Assembly (NCBI GenBank): GCA_024709185.1
Contig: JANJXE010000025.1
Location: 1 to 13,075 of the forward strand
DNA length: 13,075 bases
Direction: 5' to 3'
From: Paludibacter sp.
GTDB taxonomy: Bacteria > Bacteroidota > Bacteroidia > Bacteroidales > Paludibacteraceae
Each line of letters starts with the position of its first letter. Within the stretch, counting starts at the first letter, position 1. The notes below the pieces were generated by a model. That model was not told where the DNA came from. It ran no database searches and worked only from the letters and a program-made list of their open reading frames with translations. Of this stretch, positions 6,978 to 13,075 are shown in pieces. Position numbers and translations under genes: made by a program.

Positions 6978-7430
6978 TCAATCGTGTTGTTCGGGATCTT
7001 CTAGTTGCAAGTCACTAATCACTTTTACTTCAGCGGGTTTGCAGAAAAACAGACCGATAGCGGCTATACCTGCACTGAAAATCATAGATTGGGAATTCAT
7101 CAGAAAGAAAAACAGTATTCCCAACAGGAATCCGGTTCCAATAATTACAATCCGCAGGATAGACCCTTTTTCGTAGCGTTGTAATTTTTCATCCAAAGAG
7201 GGAAGTTCAGCCCATTTTTTGGTTTGTTTGTTAAATAAGCCCAGCGTAACAGGTATCGAACCGATAATAAAAATTATCAGGATGGAATTGATAACTATGC
7301 CAACCTGACTGGCCGGATCAATCGAAATTCCTGAACGATAGGTCTGAGAACCAACGGCTGCTATAAATACAGCAGCCATATAAAACAGGTAATATACCAG
7401 CGTAAGTTTTTTTACAAGTTTTGTTATCAT
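6978..7430 (-). CDS. Four-helix integral membrane protein, function unknown
   Basis: A 150-residue inner-membrane protein that I do not recognise as a named family. Four hydrophobic helices are visible: about residues 8-27, 43-66, 91-111 and 115-131. The first two are joined by a short polar loop. A charged loop (about 67-90, with KQTKKW and DEKLQRYEKG) lies between helices 2 and 3. The positively charged N-terminus and central loop suggest both ends and that loop face the cytoplasm. The acidic tail ends in DPEQHD. There is no signal peptide and no recognisable active-site motif. It starts five bases after recR and ends two bases before the HAD start, so it is firmly inside the recR operon. 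This position is the only clue, and it does not imply a role in repair. Confidence 0.75.
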   Translation of the reverse strand: MITKLVKKLTLVYYLFYMAAVFIAAVGSQTYRSGISIDPASQVGIVINSILIIFIIGSIPVTLGLFNKQTKKWAELPSLDEKLQRYEKGSILRIVIIGTGFLLGILFFFLMNSQSMIFSAGIAAIGLFFCKPAEVKVISDLQLEDPEQHD

Positions 7431-7435
7431 ATCTT

Positions 7436-8059
7436 TTATTTATATGAATCCGAAAATTCCACACGGTTTAAAATGGAACGACCCAGAGTTACTTCATCGG
7501 CATATTCCAGTTCATCACCAATGGAAATACCACGTGCAATGGTAGTCACTTTTACATCCAGCGGAGCCAGTTTTCGAAACAGGTAAAAATTAGTAGTATC
7601 GCCTTCCATGGTAGTACTTAATGCAAGAATGATTTCCCGGATACCATCTGTTTTTACCCTTTCTACCAAACTGTTTATCTCCAAATCAGCAGGTCCGATG
7701 CCGTCCATCGGCGAGATGATACCTCCCAACACATGGTATAAACCTCTGAACTGTTGGGTATTCTCAATCGACATTACATCACGGATATTCTCTACCACAC
7801 AAACTGTCGATGTATCGCGACCTGGATGCGAACAGATCTGGCATACTTCGGTATCGGAAATGTTATGGCATACCCTGCAATACCGAATATCCTCCCGTAA
7901 CTTAATCACTGCTTCACCCAGCTTTACAGCTTCTGTAACCGGTTGTCTCAACAAGTGTAGCGCCAATCGTAAGGCTGTCTTGCGGCCTATTCCGGGTAAG
8001 CGCGAGAATTCGTTGACTGCGTTTTCTAAAAGTACAGATGGATACTGTTGGTGACTCAT
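7436..8059 (-). CDS. recR: Recombination mediator RecR
   Basis: RecR acts with RecO (and RecF) in the cytoplasm to load RecA onto SSB-coated single-stranded gaps. The 207-residue product has the usual size and order. A helix-hairpin-helix DNA-binding motif is at residues 21-29 (LPGIGRKTA). A four-cysteine zinc finger has C61, C64, C73 and C76. A Toprim domain begins at VCVVE (86-90, with E90 as the conserved acidic residue), and the typical tail [22 protein letters not shown] begins at 175. It is the first gene of a four-gene minus-strand operon and has a TATTTTTG -7 box 22 bases before the ATG. It is divergent from the symporter gene. Confidence 0.97.
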   Translation of the reverse strand: MSHQQYPSVLLENAVNEFSRLPGIGRKTALRLALHLLRQPVTEAVKLGEAVIKLREDIRYCRVCHNISDTEVCQICSHPGRDTSTVCVVENIRDVMSIENTQQFRGLYHVLGGIISPMDGIGPADLEINSLVERVKTDGIREIILALSTTMEGDTTNFYLFRKLAPLDVKVTTIARGISIGDELEYADEVTLGRSILNRVEFSDSYK

Positions 8060-8080
8060 TGCCTGTTAATAATTCCGACA

Positions 8081-8088
8081 CAAAAATA
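8081..8088 (-). promoter_or_regulatory. -7 box (TATTTTTG) of the recR operon
   Basis: The minus strand reads TATTTTTG, a full match to TAnnTTTG, 22 bases upstream of the recR ATG, predicting a start near 8074. No convincing TTTG is found at the -33 position, so this is a partial promoter match. Confidence 0.5.
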
Positions 8089-8099
8089 CGAAAAAATAT

Positions 8100-8130
8100 C
8101 CGATAGTTCTATTTTATGCCGTTTTATCGG
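8100..8130. repeat. Inverted repeat CCGATA-N19-TATCGG between divergent promoters
   Basis: CCGATA at 8100-8105 and TATCGG at 8125-8130 are exact inverted copies between the recR and symporter -7 boxes, close to where both -33 elements should be. It could be an operator for a dimeric regulator, but a six-base arm in a region this size may be chance. Confidence 0.2.
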
Positions 8131-8149
8131 TTTTTTGGGTATTTTTCAC

Positions 8150-8157
8150 TAATTTTG
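8150..8157 (+). promoter_or_regulatory. -7 box (TAATTTTG) of the symporter-engB operon
   Basis: TAATTTTG matches TAnnTTTG and lies 20 bases before ATG 8178; the leader is short and almost all A. A TTTG at 8134-8137 is only 12 bases upstream, too close to be the -33 element, so that half is unclear. Confidence 0.5.
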
Positions 8158-8177
8158 AAGTCGCAAAAAAAAAATCT

Positions 8178-9626
8178 ATGCATAGTACACTGATTTTGTT
8201 GATCTTAGTTGCCTATTTTACAATGCTCATGGTGGTGTCGTATGTTACCGGACGAAAATCAACTGATAACGAATCTTTTTTTACTGCAAGGCATAGCTCT
8301 CCCTGGTGGGTAGTGGCGATTGGTATGATTGGTGCATCCATTTCTGGTGTCAGCTTTGTTTCGGTTCCCGGCATGGTGGGCACTATCTCGTTTACTTACC
8401 TGCAGACTGTTTTTGGCTTTTTCTTTGGGTATCTTATTATTGCACAGGTATTGTTGCCTTTATATTACCGCTTACAATTAACCAGTATTTATACCTATCT
8501 CGGTCAACGTTTTGGAAGTCGTAGTTATACCACCGGTGCGTCTTTCTTTTTACTTTCCAAAACCCTGGGTGCTGCTGCCCGATTGTATGTAGTGGCCTTT
8601 ATCCTGCAGAATATGGTTTTCGAAGCATTGGGAATTCCTTTCTGGCTAACCATCACCGGCATTTTGTTGATGATATGGTTATATACCTTTCGCAGTGGAA
8701 TTAAGAGTATTGTCTGGACCGATACTTTACAAACACTTGTAATGCTGGCTGCAATGATAACAATGCTGGTTAAGTTGCTGGATATGAATGACCTTACCAT
8801 TGGGTCGTTTGTCAATGAATTGTATGTGAGTAGTAAAAGTCGGATTTTTGTTTTCGACGATTGGATTAGCAAACAGCATTTCGTTAAGCAGTTTTTCAGT
8901 GGAATTTTTATTGCTTTGGTAATGACAGGGCTCGATCAGGATATGATGCAAAAAAATCTGACCTGCCGAAACCTCAAGGATGCTCAAAAAAATATGTATT
9001 GGTACGGCATCGCGTTTATTCCCTTTAATCTCCTTTTTTTAATGATAGGATGGCTGATGCTCACCTATGCCCAATCCACCGGGATCATTCTTCCAACTGC
9101 CGGCGACGCATTATTACCTTTTTATGCACAGAATTATTTTGGAACCGCAGTCATGCTCATGTTTGTCACCGGAATGATTGCGGCAGCCTTTTCGAGTGCC
9201 GATTCAGCGCTAACTGCCCTCACAACCTCTTTTATGGTGGATATCCTGAAAGTGAAAAATACCGACGATAAGAAACGACTCCGGATAAGTGTGCATGCAG
9301 GAATTTCCCTTTTGTTTGTGATCATTGTTTTGATAATAAGCAAGGTGAACGATCGAAGCATTATCGATACAATCTACGTTCTGGTATCTTATACCTATGG
9401 TCCGTTACTTGGTATGTTTGCGTTTGGACTTTTTACCCGCCGGAAACCCAACGATTACTGGATGCCGTATATGGCTGTTGCGTCGCCGGTTATTTGTTTC
9501 TTAATTAACGAATTATCATTTAACTATTTTGGATATACTTTTGGTTACGAGCTGTTGCTTATGAATGGCCTGCTGATGTTTGCCGGAATTTATCTATCTT
9601 CGCTGTATGGAAATAAAAAAAGCTGA
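8178..9626 (+). CDS. Sodium:solute symporter family (SSS) transporter
   Basis: A 482-residue polytopic inner-membrane protein with about 13 predicted helices, the LeuT-fold SSS family that couples sodium entry to uptake of sugars, amino acids, vitamins or organic anions. Family features include the first inverted-repeat helix with [17 protein letters not shown] (residues 49-65), [12 protein letters not shown] (174-185), the loop [15 protein letters not shown] (251-265) and [14 protein letters not shown] (339-352), the helix that carries the Na2-site Ser/Thr residues in known members. The substrate cannot be inferred. ATG 8178 directly precedes the first helix and follows an A-rich leader. The 3' end overlaps engB by 20 bases, so transcription of both genes comes from the promoter at 8150 unless an internal one exists. 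Confidence 0.9.
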   Translation: MHSTLILLILVAYFTMLMVVSYVTGRKSTDNESFFTARHSSPWWVVAIGMIGASISGVSFVSVPGMVGTISFTYLQTVFGFFFGYLIIAQVLLPLYYRLQLTSIYTYLGQRFGSRSYTTGASFFLLSKTLGAAARLYVVAFILQNMVFEALGIPFWLTITGILLMIWLYTFRSGIKSIVWTDTLQTLVMLAAMITMLVKLLDMNDLTIGSFVNELYVSSKSRIFVFDDWISKQHFVKQFFSGIFIALVMTGLDQDMMQKNLTCRNLKDAQKNMYWYGIAFIPFNLLFLMIGWLMLTYAQSTGIILPTAGDALLPFYAQNYFGTAVMLMFVTGMIAAAFSSADSALTALTTSFMVDILKVKNTDDKKRLRISVHAGISLLFVIIVLIISKVNDRSIIDTIYVLVSYTYGPLLGMFAFGLFTRRKPNDYWMPYMAVASPVICFLINELSFNYFGYTFGYELLLMNGLLMFAGIYLSSLYGNKKS

Positions 9627-10221
9627 ATTTGTAATTAGTAATACGGATGTAAAACTTTGTCCGACCAATGGTTTGCCTGAATATGCCTTTATCGGCCGGT
9701 CGAATGTTGGTAAATCGTCGTTAATCAATATGCTGACCAACCGGAAAGGGCTGGCAAAAACGTCTCAGAAACCCGGTAAAACGCTTCTGATTAACCACTT
9801 CATTATTAATGATGAATGGTACCTGGTCGATCTTCCGGGTTATGGCTATGCAACGGCTGGAAAATCGACCCGCGATAAACTTAAGAAAATTATCGAGAAT
9901 TACGTGCTGTTCAGGGAAGAGTTAAGTTGTTTATTTGTTTTGCTCGATTGCCGGCATGAGGCCCAATCCATTGATCTGGATTTTATGGAATGGCTGGGAA
10001 TCAGTGGTATTCCCTTCTCAATCGTCTTTACCAAAGCCGATAAGCTTTCGAAAAGCAAGCTTAACGAGAATATGGCGGCCTACAGAGAAAAACTCTTTGA
10101 GAAATGGGAAGAACTTCCGCCTATCTTCATTACATCAGCTGAAAAGGCCGATGGCCGCGATGAACTTCTCGGTTACATTTCGTCCATCAATCAGCAGCTA
10201 AAAAATCCTGCAAACGTTTGA
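9607..10221 (+). CDS. engB: Ribosome biogenesis GTP-binding protein EngB (YihA/YsxC)
   Basis: EngB is a small TRAFAC GTPase needed for late assembly of the 50S ribosomal subunit and is often essential. The 204-residue product has all G motifs: G1 GRSNVGKS (30-37), G2 threonine in KTSQKPGKT (51-59), G3 DLPG (75-78), G4 TKAD (142-145) and G5 SAEK (177-180). The start is ATG 9607, which gives the conserved MEIKKAEF N-terminus. The in-frame ATG at 9580 would add nine unrelated residues. It therefore starts inside the symporter gene, overlapping its last 20 bases in another frame, which suggests coupled translation. There is no Shine-Dalgarno sequence. The stop codon lies in the palindrome CAAACGTTTG. 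Confidence 0.96.
   Translation: MEIKKAEFVISNTDVKLCPTNGLPEYAFIGRSNVGKSSLINMLTNRKGLAKTSQKPGKTLLINHFIINDEWYLVDLPGYGYATAGKSTRDKLKKIIENYVLFREELSCLFVLLDCRHEAQSIDLDFMEWLGISGIPFSIVFTKADKLSKSKLNENMAAYREKLFEKWEELPPIFITSAEKADGRDELLGYISSINQQLKNPANV
10211..10220. repeat. Perfect palindrome CAAACGTTTG at the engB stop
   Basis: Ten-base palindrome across the last codons of engB. It shares the core AAACGTTT with the palindrome at the VWA gene end (2685-2694). No T-run follows, so it is not a classical terminator. Confidence 0.3.
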
Positions 10222-10277
10222 AAACGCTTTCATCAATAACTGTATGACCAAAAGCAGTAAAAATCAGGATAAAATTG

Positions 10278-10285
10278 TAAACTTG
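10278..10285 (+). promoter_or_regulatory. Near-match -7 box (TAAACTTG) before the MFS operon
   Basis: TAAACTTG differs from TAnnTTTG by one base and is the best candidate in the 108-base gap after engB. No clear -33 element is seen. A start near 10292 would put the heptad array in the 5' leader. Confidence 0.3.
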
Positions 10286-10290
10286 CACCC

Positions 10291-10318
10291 ATTAATCATT
10301 GATAAGTAATCATTAAAC
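10291..10318 (+). repeat. Decayed four-unit ATTAATC heptad array before the MFS gene
   Basis: Four 7-base units in register: the first is exact ATTAATC, the other three carry one to three changes. TAATCATT recurs exactly 14 bases apart (10293 and 10307). It is the same unit as the array before manA and ends 11 bases before ATG 10330. Confidence 0.65.
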
Positions 10319-10329
10319 ATTATTTTCCG

Positions 10330-11775
10330 ATGTTACAGATACAAAAGAAAATGAGCAATGCTTTTTTTGCCTTGCTGAGTTTGCCGGCCACGGCAATGGG
10401 TTTTGCGTTATCGGTTCAAATTTCTGCATTAAGCTGGATTTTATCCACAAGGTACGGTCTTGATATTCACGAGATTGGAATTGTATGGGCAGCTGGACCC
10501 ATTGCCGGCATTATCGCCCAGCCCCTGGTCGGTGCGTTGTCCGACAAAATGTGGTTTATGGGCGGCCGTCGTCGTCCTTGGATCATTATTGGTGGTATAT
10601 TGGCTGCTGTTATGATGCTTGCCCTGCCGAACCTTGAAATTATACAGAAAATATTTATCGGTGGTGATGATCCGCAGGCAGGACTGATGGCTATAGCAGT
10701 TATTGTAGCGTTGACTCTCGACTTATCCATCAATGTGAGTTTTAATCCTACCCGTTCGCTGGTGGCCGATTGCACACCGCATACCGATCGGAGTCGCGGC
10801 TATACATGGATGCAAACTGTTTCAGGAACTTTTGGAGTGTTGGCCTACCTGATCGGTGGAACACTCGGGAATATCTTTCTGATTTATTTTGGAGTGGGAG
10901 TTGCCTTGCTGGCTTCTGTAATTCCTGCTTTACTGATTACTGAACCCCGTGAGTTACAGGAAGTGGATACCGACAAGCAGGTGGAACATGCCAAAACTTC
11001 GACCCGTGATTTGGTGGAATCGCTGCTTCCTCTCTCAGGATTTCTGTTGTATGGATTTTATGTTATCCTTTCGAAACTCTTTGGTGTGCATGTTGAAACC
11101 ACCGTCGATATTGCAGGATATGCAATGGGCATCGTCGAGTTTATCGCTGTTGTGCTGATTGTACTTAGTGCCTTGCTTATTCTACCTAATGTATTGAAAA
11201 GCAATTCCCGGAGCAATGAATTTCAGAAAGTATTACTGGCCCATTCCTTTACCTGGATTGGTGTTCAAACAATGTTCATCTATGCATTTTTCTACCTGAC
11301 ACATGAATTGAATTTGGGCGAGCAGGCCGGAAAGGTGAATTCCATAGCTTTTTTCATTCTAAGTCTGGTGAGTGCGGTATTACCTGTACTTGTGCTTAAC
11401 GGATTTGCTAAAAAAATAGGAATGGTGCGCACCCACCTGATTTGTATCTTTATAATGGCCCTGGGCTATGCCGGGGTGCTTTGGATTGGAGCCACCATTC
11501 TAAGTTATTATGTGGCACTGGCCATTGTCGGTATTGGATGGGCTTCGGTTGTTTCCTTGCCTTTTGCTATTATGAGCGAAAAGGTCGATCAGAAAAAGAT
11601 GGGACTGTACATGGGCATTTTCAACCTCGCTGTAGTATTGCCCCAACTGGTGGCCAGTTTTAAAGTGGGTGAGATCGTTAATGCTGCCCACGACAAGTCA
11701 ATTGTGTTTATTATTGCTGCAATTACACTGGCTATTTCGGGCGTATTGTGGCTCTTTGTTAAAAATGATAAGTAA
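10330..11775 (+). CDS. Major facilitator superfamily transporter, SLC45/sucrose-carrier-like
   Basis: A 481-residue inner-membrane carrier with about 12 predicted helices. The loop between helices 2 and 3 has the MFS motif A form GALSDKMWFMGGRRRP (residues 68-83); the GRRRP version is typical of the SLC45/plant sucrose carrier and GPH-like branch, whose members usually move disaccharides or other glycosides with protons. LPATAMGFALSVQISALSWIL in helix 1 fits this branch. Sugar uptake is therefore likely but the substrate is unknown. Start choice: ATG 10330 is used; ATG 10351 follows the A-rich acaaaagaaa and would give a seven-residue shorter protein beginning MSNAFFALLSLP, also plausible. 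The stop is one base before the lipoprotein start, so the genes form an operon. Confidence 0.85.
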   Translation: MLQIQKKMSNAFFALLSLPATAMGFALSVQISALSWILSTRYGLDIHEIGIVWAAGPIAGIIAQPLVGALSDKMWFMGGRRRPWIIIGGILAAVMMLALPNLEIIQKIFIGGDDPQAGLMAIAVIVALTLDLSINVSFNPTRSLVADCTPHTDRSRGYTWMQTVSGTFGVLAYLIGGTLGNIFLIYFGVGVALLASVIPALLITEPRELQEVDTDKQVEHAKTSTRDLVESLLPLSGFLLYGFYVILSKLFGVHVETTVDIAGYAMGIVEFIAVVLIVLSALLILPNVLKSNSRSNEFQKVLLAHSFTWIGVQTMFIYAFFYLTHELNLGEQAGKVNSIAFFILSLVSAVLPVLVLNGFAKKIGMVRTHLICIFIMALGYAGVLWIGATILSYYVALAIVGIGWASVVSLPFAIMSEKVDQKKMGLYMGIFNLAVVLPQLVASFKVGEIVNAAHDKSIVFIIAAITLAISGVLWLFVKNDK

Positions 11776-11776
11776 G

Positions 11777-12913
11777 ATGCTTCGGATTAGAACCTGTTTA
11801 CTGCTAGTGCTTCCGGTGTTGCTGATGATTGCCTGCAAAGGTAAACCAGCGGCTCCGGAAGCTGTTTTTGTTCCCGGGAAGGTGGAACTTAGTCATGCGA
11901 AGGGATTTTCCATCGAGTTGTTTGGCGATTACCGTCGTGTGGTGGTGTATAATCCCTGGCAGGATGAAAAGGTCCTTGCCGTGTATTATCTTGTTGACGA
12001 TGAGTTGATTGCCACTCCTGATGATGGGATGCGTGTACAGGTTCCCGTGAAGTCATTAGCAATCAGTTCGGTTACGCATGCCGGTTTTCTGGATGCCCTG
12101 AATGCTGTGGACAAAGTCACCGGAAGTTGCTCACCCGAATTGTTATACAATCCATCCCTGCGTCAAAAAAATCAAGCCGGGCAAATTACAAATTTAGGGG
12201 ATGCGTTTTCCATCAATGTGGAACGAACAATGCTGTTGAAACCATCTGCCCTGCTGATGAGTGGCTATAAACAGGATGATCCTTATGCAGCAAGAGTTAT
12301 ACAAGCTGGTATACCTGTAATTTATAACAACGAATGGATGGAAGAAACCGTGTTGGGCAGAGCCGAATGGATTAAGTTCATGGCTATGCTGGTAGGACAG
12401 GAAGTGCTTGCCGACAGCTTATTCGCTTCCATTGAACAGGAATACAGTGCGCTTCGTGACAAAGCATTTAAAAAATTGAACTGGCCGTCGGTGATGACTG
12501 GTTCAAATTTCAGAGGTACCTGGTATATGCCGGGAGGAAGTAATTACATGGCCCGTATGCTACTGGATGCGGGAGGCCAGTATCAGTATGCCAACGACAG
12601 TACAAAAGGAAGTTTACCCCTTAATGTAGAAACTGTGTTGGCCAATTTTTCGAATACTGATGTATGGTTGAATTGCAATTTCAACTCCATTTCGGACTTG
12701 CTGGCAGCAGACGCCAGGCATGGATTATTCCTTGCCGTGAAGTCGAACAAGGTTTACAATTACAATAAATGCCTGTTAGCTTCCGGAGCCAATGATTTTT
12801 GGGAAAGTGCTGTGGTGCGTCCCGACTGGTGGTTGAACGACCTGGTTGCAATTTTACATCCTGAATTAGTCCCCGGATACGAACTGAAATACTACCAGAA
12901 ATTGAAAAAGTAA
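11777..12913 (+). CDS. Periplasmic-binding lipoprotein, Fe/B12 (BtuF/FepB-like) family
   Basis: A 378-residue lipoprotein. The signal peptide MLRIRTCLLLVLPVLLMIAC puts the lipidated cysteine at residue 20. The mature part looks like a cluster III solute-binding protein (Peripla_BP_2) with two lobes. VVVYNP at 56-60 begins the first lobe, and LAISSVTHAGFLDALNAVDKVTG (94-116) and a MLLKPSALLMSG segment (152-163) are typical of ABC importers for siderophores, heme or cobalamin. No permease or ATPase is in the window, so the import partner is unseen. ATG 11777 follows the MFS stop by one base; ATG 11765 would overlap it and add four residues. It ends three bases before lplA. Ligand unknown: an iron chelate or corrinoid is the family default, and the lipoate-ligase neighbour hints at another possibility. 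Confidence 0.82.
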   Translation: MLRIRTCLLLVLPVLLMIACKGKPAAPEAVFVPGKVELSHAKGFSIELFGDYRRVVVYNPWQDEKVLAVYYLVDDELIATPDDGMRVQVPVKSLAISSVTHAGFLDALNAVDKVTGSCSPELLYNPSLRQKNQAGQITNLGDAFSINVERTMLLKPSALLMSGYKQDDPYAARVIQAGIPVIYNNEWMEETVLGRAEWIKFMAMLVGQEVLADSLFASIEQEYSALRDKAFKKLNWPSVMTGSNFRGTWYMPGGSNYMARMLLDAGGQYQYANDSTKGSLPLNVETVLANFSNTDVWLNCNFNSISDLLAADARHGLFLAVKSNKVYNYNKCLLASGANDFWESAVVRPDWWLNDLVAILHPELVPGYELKYYQKLKK

Positions 12914-12916
12914 ACC

Positions 12917-13075
12917 ATGGAGTTAATTATTTCCACATCTCATCATCCTGCCTTCAACCTGGCAACCGAAGAATATTTGTTTAGCAGATGTGAGGGTGAA
13001 TATGCTTTTTTTTATTGCAACAATCCCTGTGTGGTAATTGGTTCGAACCAGGTGTGGAAGCACGAGGTAGATGCT
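12917..13075 (+). CDS. lplA: Lipoate-protein ligase A, N-terminal part, truncated by window end
   Basis: The first 53 residues of a protein that resembles LplA, which activates free lipoate with ATP and attaches it to the lipoyl domains of 2-oxoacid dehydrogenases and to GcvH. The start PAFNLATEEYLF (residues 11-22) and the strand-loop CVVIGSNQVWKHEVD (38-52) correspond to the conserved N-terminal parts of the LplA/BPL catalytic fold, where family members have a V-G-x-x-Q-N-like loop. The catalytic lysine region is beyond the window. ATG 12917 follows the lipoprotein stop by three bases with an A-rich leader, so it belongs to the same operon. A related octanoyltransferase or LplJ-type enzyme is possible because only the N-terminus is seen. 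Confidence 0.78.
   Translation, partial: MELIISTSHHPAFNLATEEYLFSRCEGEYAFFYCNNPCVVIGSNQVWKHEVDA

Noticed and set aside
6976..6981. TTG start of the HAD gene overlapping the preceding TGA.
   Set aside because: An ATG two codons downstream is a stronger start and leaves the conserved domain whole.
1..13075. Defence island, prophage, integrative element or other new multi-gene system.
   Set aside because: All genes belong to housekeeping, transport or sugar metabolism families with even composition; nothing here supports a new system beyond the leads listed.

Overview
The window looks like chromosomal DNA of a Bacteroidota member, probably order Bacteroidales. The reasons are the TAnnTTTG-type -7 promoter boxes, the near absence of Shine-Dalgarno sequences with A-rich leaders instead, a tRNA gene with no encoded CCA, and family types such as the YfbK-like VWA lipoprotein, the short type I ManA and the BT0820-like HAD protein. 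Base composition is even throughout. I see no transposase, integrase, phage gene, CRISPR array or att site, so this is ordinary core and metabolic chromosome rather than a mobile island.

Layout. Bases 1-1122 hold the 3' end of a GH2 beta-galactosidase. Bases 1233-2687 encode a VWA-domain lipoprotein with its own promoter. A minus-strand tRNA-Lys(CTT) converges on it at 2706-2778, with a near-consensus promoter. From a shared divergent region a plus-strand operon runs through 2961-5920: a sugar-phosphate nucleotidyltransferase, galE and manA. A minus-strand operon, read from 8059 down to 5930, carries recR, a four-helix membrane protein, a capless HAD phosphatase and a GNAT acetyltransferase, and meets manA tail to tail. 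Divergent from recR, bases 8178-10221 encode a sodium:solute symporter whose 3' end overlaps the essential GTPase gene engB. The last operon (10330 to the window edge) encodes an MFS sugar-type transporter, a periplasmic-binding lipoprotein of the Fe/B12 family and the start of a lipoate-protein ligase.

How the genes work together. Beta-galactosidase, the nucleotidyltransferase, GalE and ManA all bear on hexose use and activated sugar supply for envelope polysaccharides, although lacZ is separately transcribed. RecR and EngB are housekeeping proteins for recombinational repair and 50S ribosome assembly. The final operon joins uptake functions to lipoate attachment.

The most unusual DNA-level signal is a heptanucleotide repeat (consensus ATTAATC). 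It forms seven in-phase units from the last codons of galE to the very TTG start codon of manA, recurs as a decayed four-unit array in front of the MFS gene, and appears as a two-unit trace at the end of the VWA gene. I found no clear new defence or mobile system. The best functional lead is a possible role of the binding lipoprotein next to lplA in scavenging lipoate or a related ligand, which is a hypothesis only.
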